From NCBI GenBank assembly GCA_015272515.1, contig JACYLN010000115.1, forward strand, positions 62,001 to 126,000: a stretch of 64,000 nucleotides of DNA, written 5' to 3'. This stretch comes from Leptolyngbyaceae cyanobacterium C42_A2020_001 (GTDB lineage: Bacteria; Cyanobacteriota; Cyanobacteriia; Leptolyngbyales; Leptolyngbyaceae). The notes under the pieces were generated by a model. It searched no databases. It was not told where the DNA came from and saw only the letters and a program-made list of their open reading frames with translations. Position numbers and translations under genes: made by a program. Shown one piece after another: positions 31,006-40,986 of the stretch. Numbering within the stretch: position 1 is the stretch's first letter; each line of letters starts with the position of its first letter.

Positions 31006-31145
31006 CTCTTGTAACCTCTCAAATTAGGGATTTAGAAATGTGGTCTCGTCATTTCCTCATGTATCCACAGTATCGAGAGGTTGAGCAATTGGGGGTTCGG
31101 CTAGCACTCCTGCGATCGCGGGTAATTGCCGAACTTTAAAGGGTT

Positions 31146-31976
31146 TCACCGGTTCTGCTGAGCGATCGCATAGCGCCACATCCCAAATGCTAAAGCTCCC
31201 AGAAACAGCACTCCCATCACGCCAGCCAGGGGATTGCGATCTAGCCCCGTCACCCAGGCAGGGACGCGGTTGGTGTACTGAATCAGTTTGCCGACTTCCA
31301 CAATGTAGTTGCCCCACACTAATCCAGCGTGCAGCCCCATCGGTAAACCCAGCCGTTCACGGCGTTTGCCCAGGGTCCATTCCGGACGCGATCGCTTCGC
31401 CCAAACTAGTGCTACACCCAACAATACCAACGCTGGAAAGGTCCACAGTCGCAGGTGCAGAGCCGCAAACAGCACGGCATTTGCCCACAACGCCACAATC
31501 GGTACATAGTCTCGTTGCAGTTCATCCAGTAACCAGCCGCGAAACAGCAGTTCCTCCGCAAATCCCAGTGCTAAGGATATGAAAAGCCCTTCGAGAATAA
31601 TCTGCGCTGTTCCCAATGAAACAGGTTGCCATTGAATCCAACCAAGGAAGCCTTGCACCACAAACAAGAGCAATGCACTGGTAAGTCCGACTCCCAACCC
31701 GGTGAGAAGGTCTCGCCCGTTGCGCTGAGAAAACTCCAAGCCGTATTCCCGTAGAATTCGGGGCTGGCGATGAACGCGCTTGCCCCATTGACGCACCAGC
31801 CAAATGAATTCGGCATACAAAATTAGCAGCGTCAAAATGGTTGCAAGGTTGCGATCGCGGATTAGCCAATGCAGCGGTAGGGCGATCGGCAACCACAGCA
31901 ACAATAAAATCAGCGCAAAACAACCAATCCTAAACGGTGCAGGACTGCGACGAACGGTAACAACAAGGGTTTTCAA
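31146..31976 (-). CDS. CPBP-family intramembrane glutamic endopeptidase
   Basis: ALGFAEELLFRGWLLDELQRDY (EExxxR); multiple TM; LPMGLHAGLVWGNY. Confidence 0.9.
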   Translation of the reverse strand: MKTLVVTVRRSPAPFRIGCFALILLLLWLPIALPLHWLIRDRNLATILTLLILYAEFIWLVRQWGKRVHRQPRILREYGLEFSQRNGRDLLTGLGVGLTSALLLFVVQGFLGWIQWQPVSLGTAQIILEGLFISLALGFAEELLFRGWLLDELQRDYVPIVALWANAVLFAALHLRLWTFPALVLLGVALVWAKRSRPEWTLGKRRERLGLPMGLHAGLVWGNYIVEVGKLIQYTNRVPAWVTGLDRNPLAGVMGVLFLGALAFGMWRYAIAQQNR

Positions 31977-31991
31977 AATGAGTGCTTCAAG

Positions 31992-32312
31992 CTATTCGTC
32001 AGGTTCAATCGTGCTGGTTAAGCCATGATTCTTCAATGTTTCACAGTAAAACTCAGCATGTTCTTGAGCACAAGTAATCACCAACGCCAACCCATTGGTA
32101 TGCGCCTCCATCATGATATCAACCGCTTGAGGTTGAGTCAGGCTTGGAACTGTTGACATCAAAACCTGCACCACGTACTCCATCGGGTTGAAATCGTCGT
32201 TATGGAGCAAGACCCGGTAACGGGGAGCAAGCTTACGAACTGTTGAAGGTTTTTGAAGGGTTTCAACTGACACCGTTCTAACCTCGCCTTGACTCTCTAG
32301 TTGAACACACAA
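31992..32312 (-). CDS. clpS: ATP-dependent Clp protease adaptor ClpS
   Basis: YRVLLHNDDFNPMEYVVQVLMSTVPSLTQPQAVDIMMEAHTNGLALVITCAQEHAEFYCETLKNHGL. Confidence 0.95.
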   Translation of the reverse strand: MCVQLESQGEVRTVSVETLQKPSTVRKLAPRYRVLLHNDDFNPMEYVVQVLMSTVPSLTQPQAVDIMMEAHTNGLALVITCAQEHAEFYCETLKNHGLTSTIEPDE

Positions 32313-32458
32313 ACAGATTCAAATAGCTTACGCTATCTTTACAGACCTTAACTTCCTTTATAGCATCGAAGTCTCTAAGCATTCAAATATGCTGAACAGC
32401 ACCACCCCGTGACCCCAATAACCAAATTGTTCTATAAAATCAAAAGATTAAAACGATA

Positions 32459-32884
32459 TTGATGCGTATGGTCTGGTCTTCTCAACCCAAAGATTGTCAA
32501 TCAACCGCTTCATTCCAACCGCTGCAAATTGTTTATTTGGAGCATGAAACCATCCGCTTGTATGCTGAAGTTGTTCAAACAGCGGAAGGAAGACAAATTT
32601 GTTGGGTGCGTCCTCTAGCTCTGGTTGAAGATGAAACGAAGCAATACCAGGCGGAATACACTTTTTGCTTTGACCAGATTCTTGATTTGCGTCAAGGGTC
32701 AGATTTGTTACTACCAGCGGTGCTATTTCGGATGGCGCTGGATACGGAAGCACTTCCTGTTCTGGCAATGTTGGGCGCTACACCACCACCAGAGAATCTA
32801 CAATCCATCACCCGTCTACGGCTTAATCAATTTGTTAAGCAAGTATGTATGGCAAACCCTGACCTGTTTAGTAGTGAGGTGTAG
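32459..32884 (+). CDS. conserved hypothetical protein
   Basis: 141 aa; LQIVYLEHETIRLYAEVVQTAEGRQICWVRPLALV. Confidence 0.7.
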   Translation: MMRMVWSSQPKDCQSTASFQPLQIVYLEHETIRLYAEVVQTAEGRQICWVRPLALVEDETKQYQAEYTFCFDQILDLRQGSDLLLPAVLFRMALDTEALPVLAMLGATPPPENLQSITRLRLNQFVKQVCMANPDLFSSEV

Positions 32885-32916
32885 AGTTGGAACTGCGAAC
32901 TTCGCTAGACTAAAGA

Positions 32917-33111
32917 CTAAGGACTGGGAACAAGTTGAATTCGTCCAGCATCCATTTCCGACATTAAGAGTTCAAGTGCCTCGAAGTCGGCTTCTGAGAT
33001 ATGCCCCAACCGAGTTAGCTCGTAGTTAATTTCGTTTTCAATCGTTGGGGTCAGCTTTTTAATATGTAACGCTTCTTGGACTAGACGGCGAATAATACTA
33101 TTCATGGGCAA
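32917..33111 (-). CDS. small conserved hypothetical protein
   Basis: 64 aa; MNSIIRRLVQEALHIKKLTPTIENEINYELTRLGHISEADFEALELLMSEMDAGRIQLV. Confidence 0.7.
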   Translation of the reverse strand: MPMNSIIRRLVQEALHIKKLTPTIENEINYELTRLGHISEADFEALELLMSEMDAGRIQLVPSP

Positions 33112-33319
33112 CTTGAAGAACTCCGCATAGTTAAATTGTCTGATGTTTATAGAGAAGGGTAGGTGATCGAAGCTTGCGTACGGCGTGATTTATGTCACTG
33201 AAGTAGATGCAGCTACATCTTACTGATCACCAAAATCTCTGCTAAGGAATATCAAAAAACTTTGCATTCAGAGCTTTAATTGCAGTGCTACTGGCAAATT
33301 CTTTGACTGTAAGTGAGAC

Positions 33320-33820
33320 ATGCAGGAACCAATGACTTTTGCATCTCAATCTGCTACCCCTGCCTCAACTACGTTGATCTTAGCCAACGCTGAAGCAACT
33401 CGACAGTTGGGCATTCTCCTGGGAAAAACGCTCAATTCTGGCAGTGTGTTGTTGCTAGAAGGTGATTTGGGCAGTGGTAAAACAACGCTCGTTCAAGGCA
33501 TTGGAGCAGGATTGGGAATTGCTGAGTGGGTGGATAGTCCGACCTTTACATTGGTGAATGAGTATTTGAGTGGGCGATCGCCTTTGTATCATTTAGATTT
33601 GTATCGGTTGAACCCAGCGGAGGTTGAGGATTTATTGTTGGAGACGTATTGGGAAGGTACAGAGGTCGAACCAGGGATTGTCGTGATCGAATGGGCTGAA
33701 CGACTGACTTACAAGCCTCATGATTATTTGGTGATTCAGTTAACCAATGAGGGGGAAGGACGAAAAGCGACACTCATCCCAATGGGACGGTTTAAAATCG
33801 GCGATTTGGAATTATCGTGA
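33320..33820 (+). CDS. tsaE: tRNA threonylcarbamoyladenosine biosynthesis protein TsaE
   Basis: GSVLLLEGDLGSGKTTLVQGIGAGLGIAEWVDSPTFTLVNEYLSGRSPLYHLDLYRL. Confidence 0.95.
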   Translation: MQEPMTFASQSATPASTTLILANAEATRQLGILLGKTLNSGSVLLLEGDLGSGKTTLVQGIGAGLGIAEWVDSPTFTLVNEYLSGRSPLYHLDLYRLNPAEVEDLLLETYWEGTEVEPGIVVIEWAERLTYKPHDYLVIQLTNEGEGRKATLIPMGRFKIGDLELS

Positions 33821-34005
33821 GTATGGCTGAATTTATTCTCAAGGTATTGGTGTTATCTATTTTTCTATCAGTCTTGATTAAACAGGGTGGTCCCTATTTA
33901 CCCATTGCTGCAACCAATACAACTGCGTTGATTGCGGTACTCACTCCCAGTATTTTCCTGGCAGGTTTGCTGGGTTGGCGCTGGCAGAAGCGGATGGAGC
34001 GCTGA
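33817..34005 (+). CDS. small membrane protein
   Basis: 62 aa with two hydrophobic segments; overlaps tsaE by 4 bp. Confidence 0.6.
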   Translation: MSMAEFILKVLVLSIFLSVLIKQGGPYLPIAATNTTALIAVLTPSIFLAGLLGWRWQKRMER

Positions 34006-34087
34006 TTGAGGCGAAATAAGATTCATTGCATTACAGTGCAGCCCCTGAATGTTCAGCAAACTTTTGCCGTTTTTTCCCTGATTGCTC

Positions 34088-35230
34088 GTGAAACTAGGTC
34101 ATTGGATTGCCCTCGTTGCTCTCATTGCCGCTGTTTACGTCCTTTGGCAAATCAAAGAAATCTTGCTGATGGTGTTTGCTGCGGTGGTATTGGCAAATAG
34201 CCTGAATTTATTGGCTCGTTTTTTGCAGAAGCGGATGCCAGTACAGCGAGCGATCGCTGTACTGGCATCCGTTTTATGTCTCTTAGCGTTTGCCGTAGCA
34301 TTCGTCTGGATTATCGTTCCACCTTTCGCCGAGCAGCTTCAAGAAATCTTTGTGTTAGTGCCGCAAGGCATCAACCAGCTAGACAACTGGCTTGACTCCC
34401 TTAACCGAGCTGTTTCCCCCGACATCCGACGCTACCTGCCAAACTTTGACAGCCTCCTGCAACAGGCGATGCCTTACATCAATCGCTTGTTAGGTAGCTC
34501 ATTTGCTGTATTTTCCAGTTCTTTAGGAGCCGCGCTCAATATCCTGTTGATTCTGGTATTGGGGCTGATGATGTTGATTAACCCACGCCCCTATTGCAAA
34601 GGCTTCATCCGGTTGTTTCCCTCGTTCTATCGACGGCGGGTTGACAAAATTTTGCTGGAGTGTGGAGCGGCGCTGGAGCAGTGGATTGTAGGGGCGCTGA
34701 TCAGTATGACGGTTATTGGCATTTTGAGCACAATGGGATTGGCGCTGATTGGGGTGAAAGCCGCATTAGCAAACGGCATTCTAGCGGGGTTGCTCAACTT
34801 CATTCCTAACCTGGGACCGACGATTAGTGTGGTGCCGCCCATGGCGATCGCCTTCCTCGATTCTCCCGCTAAAGCCTTGCTGGTACTAGGGCTTTACATT
34901 GCAATTCAGCAGTTTGAAAGTAACTTCCTTACGCCCTTCGTCATGGCGCAACAGGTCAATCTGCTACCCGCGGTTACCCTGCTTGCTCAAGTCTTTTTTG
35001 CGTCTATCTTTGGTTTTTGGGGACTGTTGCTTGCACTGCCGCTGGTCGTGGTATGCCAGATCTGGATTCGGCGAGTACTGGTGGAAGATGTAATGGATCG
35101 ATGGAATCAACCGTCCCAACCCTCTGACCTCAAAACCGAGCCTCACCCTGAACCCACCGTGGTTACAGAAACGGTCTTGCGCTCTAACGGTGAAATCCAG
35201 GATTCAGAAGAAACAGTGACACCTGAGTAA
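34088..35230 (+). CDS. AI-2E family transporter
   Basis: ILLMVFAAVVLANSLNLLARFLQKR...; GLLNFIPNLGPTISVVPP; GTG start at 34088 or TTG at 34082. Confidence 0.9.
   Translation: MKLGHWIALVALIAAVYVLWQIKEILLMVFAAVVLANSLNLLARFLQKRMPVQRAIAVLASVLCLLAFAVAFVWIIVPPFAEQLQEIFVLVPQGINQLDNWLDSLNRAVSPDIRRYLPNFDSLLQQAMPYINRLLGSSFAVFSSSLGAALNILLILVLGLMMLINPRPYCKGFIRLFPSFYRRRVDKILLECGAALEQWIVGALISMTVIGILSTMGLALIGVKAALANGILAGLLNFIPNLGPTISVVPPMAIAFLDSPAKALLVLGLYIAIQQFESNFLTPFVMAQQVNLLPAVTLLAQVFFASIFGFWGLLLALPLVVVCQIWIRRVLVEDVMDRWNQPSQPSDLKTEPHPEPTVVTETVLRSNGEIQDSEETVTPE
34232..34271. repeat. 40-nt hairpin: 18-bp perfect arms, 4-nt loop, inside AI-2E CDS
   Basis: cggatgccagtacagcga-gcga-tcgctgtactggcatccg. Confidence 0.95.
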
Positions 35231-35283
35231 CGCATTACAGCGCTTCAATTTTTCCGTATTTCAATTCTTCTAACTCTGCTGCT

Positions 35284-36075
35284 ATGCCCCGCCTCCAAGC
35301 TCTGATCTTTGACGTTGACGGTACCTTGGCTGACACAGAACGGGATGGGCATCGTGTTGCATTCAATCGTGCGTTTGCCGAAGCAGGGCTGGATTGGGAA
35401 TGGTCGGTTGAGCGCTATGGTCGTTTATTGGAGACGGCGGGCGGCAAGGAACGACTCCAGCGTTTTATCCGAGAAGATTTCCCTGCATTTGTGCCTCAAC
35501 CAGACGCTCCTACCTGGGCTGCCAGGCTACACAAAGCAAAGACACAACACTACAAAGCGCTGGTTAAAGAGGGCATCATGCCACTGCGTCCAGGCGTGAA
35601 ACGCCTCATTCAGGAAGCGCGCGAGTTAGGAATTCGGTTGGCGATCGCAACCACCAGTGCCCCCGAAAACGTGACTGCTTTGCTGGAAACCAACCTTTCG
35701 CTTGATAGTCCGTCCTGGTTTGAGGCGATCGTGGCAGGAGACATGGTGCCTGCTAAAAAACCGGCTCCGGATGTCTATCTGGCCGTGCTGCAAGCGCTTG
35801 CCTTACCTCCAGAGGCGTGTTTGGCAATTGAAGACTCGCGCCAGGGATTACTGGCTGCCACCCGCGCTGGACTCAAAACTGTAATTACGTGCAGCAGTTA
35901 CACGCAGCAAGAAGATTTTACAGAAGCCGCTTTAGTTCTGAATCATCTGGGAGAACCAGACGTTCCTTTTCAGGTGTTGGCGGGCAACTCCAACGATGAA
36001 AGTTGTTTCAGTGTGGCTTTAGCATCCCAACTGCTCATGGTGCATAACGCAATCAACCATTTTTCAGGTTCGTAA
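35284..36075 (+). CDS. HAD-superfamily hydrolase (CbbY-like)
   Basis: MPRLQALIFDVDGTLADTERDGHRVAFNRAFAEAGLDWEWS; CLAIEDSRQGLLAATRAGLKTVIT. Confidence 0.92.
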   Translation: MPRLQALIFDVDGTLADTERDGHRVAFNRAFAEAGLDWEWSVERYGRLLETAGGKERLQRFIREDFPAFVPQPDAPTWAARLHKAKTQHYKALVKEGIMPLRPGVKRLIQEARELGIRLAIATTSAPENVTALLETNLSLDSPSWFEAIVAGDMVPAKKPAPDVYLAVLQALALPPEACLAIEDSRQGLLAATRAGLKTVITCSSYTQQEDFTEAALVLNHLGEPDVPFQVLAGNSNDESCFSVALASQLLMVHNAINHFSGS

Positions 36076-36118
36076 ATCAGCCTAAAATAGGTGAGCATTG
36101 GTAAGGATTGAATAAATA

Positions 36119-36709
36119 GTGATTGCCAGTTCCTGGTTGCTGGAAAATAGGAGAGTGCCTGTGAGAGAGATTTTGATTAGCTTAGGAGTCATGTTAGCGT
36201 GCGTTGTATTGCTCGTCGTGTCTCAATTCACACTGAACCGCAATGATGCTACAGCCGCTAACCTGCCTACCACAGAACCGATTGAAAGTCTTAATGAAGT
36301 CATTGCAACTCCATTAGTTGCAGAAGTGCCCATCCCTACTACAACGACAAAAAAATTGGAAGCTTCTGAAAATTACATCACAACACCATCAGGATTAAAG
36401 TACCTCGACATGGTTGAGGGGAGTGGGGATACGCCCCAGTCCGGACAAACTGTTTCCGTTCATTACACGGGAACCTTAGAGAATGGTAGCAAGTTTGATA
36501 GTTCCCGCGATCGCGGTCAGCCGTTCCAGTTCAAACTGGGGGCAGGGCAAGTGATCAAAGGCTGGGATGAAGGCATCGCCTCGATGAAAGTGGGGGGTCG
36601 CCGTCAGCTTGTGATCCCACCTGAACTGGGCTACGGTTCTCGCGGCATTGGTCCCATTCCGCCCAATTCTACCCTGATCTTTGATGTGGAATTATTGAAA
36701 GCCGGGTGA
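36119..36709 (+). CDS. FKBP-type peptidyl-prolyl cis-trans isomerase with N-terminal anchor
   Basis: [71 protein letters not shown]. Confidence 0.95.
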   Translation: MIASSWLLENRRVPVREILISLGVMLACVVLLVVSQFTLNRNDATAANLPTTEPIESLNEVIATPLVAEVPIPTTTTKKLEASENYITTPSGLKYLDMVEGSGDTPQSGQTVSVHYTGTLENGSKFDSSRDRGQPFQFKLGAGQVIKGWDEGIASMKVGGRRQLVIPPELGYGSRGIGPIPPNSTLIFDVELLKAG

Positions 36710-36734
36710 TCCCCAGTATGACAAATCCACAGTA

Positions 36735-36757
36735 GGGGTAGGTCTTGTATCTACCCC
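36735..36757. repeat. ggggtag/ctacccc inverted repeat, similar to the 55569 repeat
   Basis: gtaggggtaggtcttgtatctacccc, T-rich sequence follows. Confidence 0.55.
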
Positions 36758-36792
36758 ATTCTTATATCCTTATTTTTATGATTTTTAGGTTT

Positions 36793-38142
36793 TTACATTC
36801 GATTGGGTGAAGCTAAATTCCTGAACTGAGTAAACTGCGATTCAAACAACAGTTTCACGACCCCGGTCGGTCCGTTCCGGTGTTTGGTCAGGATCACTTC
36901 GGCAATCCCGCGATCAGGGGTGTCGGGATTGTAGTACTCATCCCGGTACAACATCATGATCAAATCGGCATCCTGCTCGATCGCGCCCGATTCCCGTAAA
37001 TCAGACATCATCGGACGCTTGTTGGTGCGAGACTCCACACTCCGGCTAAGCTGAGACAATGCAATGACAGGAACATTCAGTTCCCGCGCCAAACCCTTGA
37101 GCGATCGCGTAATTTTAGAAAGCTCCTGCACCCGGTTATCGCTCCCCCCATCCATCAATTGCAAATAATCCAGCAGAATCAGCCCCAACGCGCCCCCCTG
37201 TTCTGCCTGAAGTCGTCGGGCTTTCGAGCGCATCTCGGTTACGCTAATGTTGGGCGTGTCATCAATGAACATTGGCAGTTGCGACAGAGCACTAATTGCA
37301 TGACCCAATGGCTCCCACTCCTGTTGGCTTACCCGCCCGGAACGCAACCGTCCACTCTCAATTCGCACTTCACTGGCAAGCAATCGTTGAACCAACTGCT
37401 CCTTCGACATTTCTAAACTAAAGATCGCTACGGGCAACTTATGAAACGCAGCAATATTGCGAGCAATGTTCATGGTGAACGATGTTTTCCCCATGGAGGG
37501 GCGACCCGCCACAATGATCAAATCGGAGCGCTGAAAACCTTGTGTCATCGCGTCCAGGTCATAATATCCGCAGGACAACCCCGGTAGCACTATCCCCAGC
37601 GATCGACTCTCAATATCTGAAAAGGTATGAGTCAAAATATCAGCCGTTGCTGCCAAGCCGGTTTGGGGACGATCTTGCGTCACCCCGAATACTTTTTGTT
37701 CCGACTGATCCAGAATCTGCTCCAGATCCCTGGACGTGTCATATCCTAATTGGGCAATCTCCCCGCCCGCCTGAATCAACTTGCGCCGCATATATTTGTC
37801 CATCACCAGCGCCGCATATTGATCGATATTGACAGCGCTGACGGTGTGATCAATTAGCTGAATCAGTTTGCTTTGTCCGCCAATCCGTTCTAAAAAGCCT
37901 CGATCTCTGAGCCAGGTTGACACGCTCATCAAGTCAGTTGGCAAGCCCTGATTCTGGAGTGCTAGCATTGCCCGATAAACTTCTTGGTGAGCGCTGAGGT
38001 AAAAAGCTTCTGGACGTAGAAGATCCGCTACTCGACTAAGGGCCTCCGGATCTAGCAAAATGCCCCCTAAAATTGCCTCCTCTGCATCAATATTTTGAGG
38101 GGGAAGGCGATCGCTATACGTCTGAAAATTCAGTTCCTGAAC
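36793..38142 (-). CDS. dnaB: replicative DNA helicase DnaB (no intein)
   Basis: LPPQNIDAEEAILGGILLDPEA; IIVAGRPSMGKTSFTMNIARN; LILLDYLQLM; ALSQLSRSVESR. Confidence 0.97.
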   Translation of the reverse strand, partial: VQELNFQTYSDRLPPQNIDAEEAILGGILLDPEALSRVADLLRPEAFYLSAHQEVYRAMLALQNQGLPTDLMSVSTWLRDRGFLERIGGQSKLIQLIDHTVSAVNIDQYAALVMDKYMRRKLIQAGGEIAQLGYDTSRDLEQILDQSEQKVFGVTQDRPQTGLAATADILTHTFSDIESRSLGIVLPGLSCGYYDLDAMTQGFQRSDLIIVAGRPSMGKTSFTMNIARNIAAFHKLPVAIFSLEMSKEQLVQRLLASEVRIESGRLRSGRVSQQEWEPLGHAISALSQLPMFIDDTPNISVTEMRSKARRLQAEQGGALGLILLDYLQLMDGGSDNRVQELSKITRSLKGLARELNVPVIALSQLSRSVESRTNKRPMMSDLRESGAIEQDADLIMMLYRDEYYNPDTPDRGIAEVILTKHRNGPTGVVKLLFESQFTQFRNLASPNRM

Positions 38143-38389
38143 CATATCGAGCAGCAACCACTAGAAAAACCATACTAAACCCGGACTAAGCACCCTGGTG
38201 AGTTTTCTTAGTCTCCATACTATAGCGCCGAGGCATCCCAGACTCAACTAGATTTAGTGCCTATTTTTGTAGATTAACGTTACTAAACGCTAAACATAAA
38301 CAGATAGAATTTGACACTTCCAAAAAGCTGAAGCGCCAGTAGCGATACATATGTACTATAACATTAAATCCAGGTTGATGATTGTAGAG

Positions 38390-38420
38390 TATAAAAAACA
38401 GGGCAACGGTTGGTCGCCCC
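38390..38420 (-). terminator. probable terminator downstream of rplI
   Basis: Minus strand ggggcgaccaaccgttgccctgtttttta. Confidence 0.5.
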
Positions 38421-38468
38421 ATTCATCAATCTTCTATCAGCATTAGAAATTCCCTAAATCCCCAAAAC

Positions 38469-38924
38469 TTAAGCAGGCACCACTTCAATTTCAAGCGTAG
38501 CGGTTACTTCAGGATGTAACTTAATCTCAGCTTTATAAGTACCTAGTTTGTGCACATCTGGCAGCGTAATATTACGGCGGTCAACGGTTTGCTTCGTAGC
38601 TGCCAGAATGGAATCTGCAACTTCTTGAGTCGTTACCGTACCGAAGATGGCATCATTTTCGCCCACTTGCTTGGCAATGCTAATCTTCTTCCCTTCGATC
38701 GCCTTCTTCGCCACATCTGCTTCAGCTTTGAGTTCAGCTAACCGCTGACGCTCCAATTCACGACGACGTTCCACCTGTTTCAGAATGCCAGGGCTGGTAT
38801 GCACTGCCAATCCTTGAGGTAGCAGATAGTTGCGGGCATAACCGGGCGCAACGTCTACGACATCTCCAGCTTTTCCCAGCTTGCTGATATCTTTATTCAA
38901 AACCAATTGAACCCGCTTAGCCAT
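38469..38924 (-). CDS. rplI: 50S ribosomal protein L9
   Basis: [41 protein letters not shown]. Confidence 0.98.
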   Translation of the reverse strand: MAKRVQLVLNKDISKLGKAGDVVDVAPGYARNYLLPQGLAVHTSPGILKQVERRRELERQRLAELKAEADVAKKAIEGKKISIAKQVGENDAIFGTVTTQEVADSILAATKQTVDRRNITLPDVHKLGTYKAEIKLHPEVTATLEIEVVPA

Positions 38925-39020
38925 AATTTCCGTCGCTTCGTTTCGTGATTATGCACTGTGTAATGGCAACCACCTATTCCAGATTTGATCATGCAAAACT
39001 GGCGAAGGAGGTAAAGCCAA

Positions 39021-39093
<73 letters not shown>

Positions 39094-39199
39094 GCTCATC
39101 TTCAGACACAAGAAGCTATTGTAACAGAACACTAGAGATACTGCTAGGATTTTTGCAATGTGATTTAGAAAATTTCTGGTTCATCCCCCTTGCTTAGCC

Positions 39200-39880
39200 A
39201 TGCCTTCCGGTAAGACGCACGACAGTATTACTCTTTGGAGCTTGCCGCTGATAGCGGGGGTAACTTTTGAGCGCACTCAAAACGCCAGTTTGACCTTGAT
39301 TGTATCTGGCGGATATTTGTTCAGCGGACTCATGTTTGGACCTGATCTGGACATTCACTCGCGCCAATATAAACGCTGGGGAGTGTTGCGCTGGATTTGG
39401 TTACCGTATCGTCGCAGTATGCGCCATCGAGCTTTCTTATCTCATGGTCCGGTTGTTGGCACCATCGTGCGAATTATTTACTTATTAAGTTGGATAGGAG
39501 CCTGTTTAGGCATTGTTGTGTTCGTCAGCGCGATCGCTTATCAACTTACGGGTGAGTCTGAGAGATGGACTCAGTTTTCTCAGCAGTATTGGCTCATTGC
39601 AAAAGCAGGCATTGGGCGATCGCTCCAGCAACACTACCCCGAATGGCTCGCCCTTCTCATTGGCTTAGAACTAGGTGCTCTCAGCCATTCCCTCAGCGAC
39701 TGGGTGACTTCTCGCTATAAACGCCTCGCCCCTCGCAAGCCTGCTAAACCACCCATCAAGCCTTCTATCCCCAAACGTGCTAGCCCGCTACCCCGGTCAG
39801 CCTCTCAAACCCCAAGTGTTGAACTGCCACCTCTGCCGCCCACACAACCATCAGACTCGCAACTGCCGCCCTTGAGATAG
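39200..39880 (+). CDS. DUF2227-family membrane-associated putative metal-binding protein
   Basis: MPSGKTHDSITLWSLPLIAGVTF; LMFGPDLDIHSRQYKRWGVLRWIWLPYRRSMRHRAFLSHGPVVGTIVRIIY. Confidence 0.85.
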   Translation: MPSGKTHDSITLWSLPLIAGVTFERTQNASLTLIVSGGYLFSGLMFGPDLDIHSRQYKRWGVLRWIWLPYRRSMRHRAFLSHGPVVGTIVRIIYLLSWIGACLGIVVFVSAIAYQLTGESERWTQFSQQYWLIAKAGIGRSLQQHYPEWLALLIGLELGALSHSLSDWVTSRYKRLAPRKPAKPPIKPSIPKRASPLPRSASQTPSVELPPLPPTQPSDSQLPPLR

Positions 39881-39881
39881 G

Positions 39882-40040
39882 TGGAATAGGGAAGGGAGAA
39901 TGGGGAAGGTGAGAGAAGCGAGGAAGCCGAGGATGCTGGAGTAGGTGACGGAAAGACGTTGATAGGTTGCCCATATCTGTTGTCCCCTGCTTTCCCCCCT
40001 CGCTTCTCTCCTGTCTTCCGTCTTCTACTTTCTCCCCTTT
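39882..40040. repeat. purine-rich then pyrimidine-rich imperfect inverted repeat
   Basis: aatagggaagggagaatggggaaggtgagagaagcgagg / cccctgctttcccccctcgcttctctcctgtcttcc. Confidence 0.5.
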
Positions 40041-40107
40041 AAGCTCTCAAATCCTTTCACCTACTACTACAGTAGTTAAGGACAGTACTACTGAGCGAGT
40101 TTTCGGC

Positions 40108-40953
40108 ATGACACGTTCTGATTCCTTGCCTTCGCAGGCACCCCTTTTGGATGCATTGACCCAGTTAGTAGCGGTTGTTGCCCAATTGCGATCGCCGCAG
40201 GGCGGATGCCCCTGGGATCTGGAACAAACGCCCGAAACCCTGATTCCTTACGTGATTGAAGAGGCGTATGAAACGGTGGATGCGATTCGCAATGGGGATT
40301 CAGCCGCAATCTGCGAGGAGTTGGGGGATCTACTGTTGCAGGTGGTGTTACAAGCCCAGATCGCCAGTGAAGCAGGACAGTTCACATTGCAGGAGGTAGC
40401 ACAGGGGATTACTGACAAACTGATTCGGCGGCATCCTCATGTGTTTGGGGATGTGAAGGTGCAAACCATTGACGAGCTACACCAAAACTGGGAGCAGATT
40501 AAGGCAATTGAAAAAGGCGAAGATCCCAATATCGTAAAACCGCTCAGCCACAAGCTCAGTCGCTATGCGCGATCACTCCCCCCCTTAACTGCCAGTATGA
40601 AGATGTCTCAGCAAGCGGCGGCAGCAGGCTTTGAGTGGGAAACGGTAGAGGGAGTGTGGGACAAATTTAACGAGGAATTGGCGGAATTCAAAGAATCGTT
40701 GGCTAGCAACGACAAAGCCCACCAAGAATCTGAACTGGGCGACCTTCTGTTTACAATTGTCAACCTGGCTCGCTGGTATCACCTCGATCCCAGTGCGGGC
40801 TTACAGGGCACCAACCAGCGATTCATTCAACGCCTGCAACTGATGGAAGCGGTGGCAGATCGTCCGCTAGAAACCTACACCCTGGCAGAACTAGAAACAC
40901 TCTGGCAGAAGGCGAAGGCAACATTGAGAGGGACGGAGGGAGTAGGGCATTGA
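40108..40953 (+). CDS. mazG: nucleoside triphosphate pyrophosphohydrolase MazG
   Basis: LRSPQGGCPWDLEQTPETLIPYVIEEAYETVDAIRNGD; RRHPHVFGDVKVQT. Confidence 0.96.
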   Translation: MTRSDSLPSQAPLLDALTQLVAVVAQLRSPQGGCPWDLEQTPETLIPYVIEEAYETVDAIRNGDSAAICEELGDLLLQVVLQAQIASEAGQFTLQEVAQGITDKLIRRHPHVFGDVKVQTIDELHQNWEQIKAIEKGEDPNIVKPLSHKLSRYARSLPPLTASMKMSQQAAAAGFEWETVEGVWDKFNEELAEFKESLASNDKAHQESELGDLLFTIVNLARWYHLDPSAGLQGTNQRFIQRLQLMEAVADRPLETYTLAELETLWQKAKATLRGTEGVGH

Positions 40954-40986
40954 GAAGCAGGAATGGGAGAGGGGAAATCAGGGGAG

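Noticed and set aside
31057-31317. 86-aa ORF downstream of the CPBP protease gene
   Set aside because: Overlaps the CPBP gene in another frame; composition not protein-like.
36793-38142. Possible intein in DnaB (frequent in cyanobacteria)
   Set aside because: Protein is standard length and motifs are contiguous.
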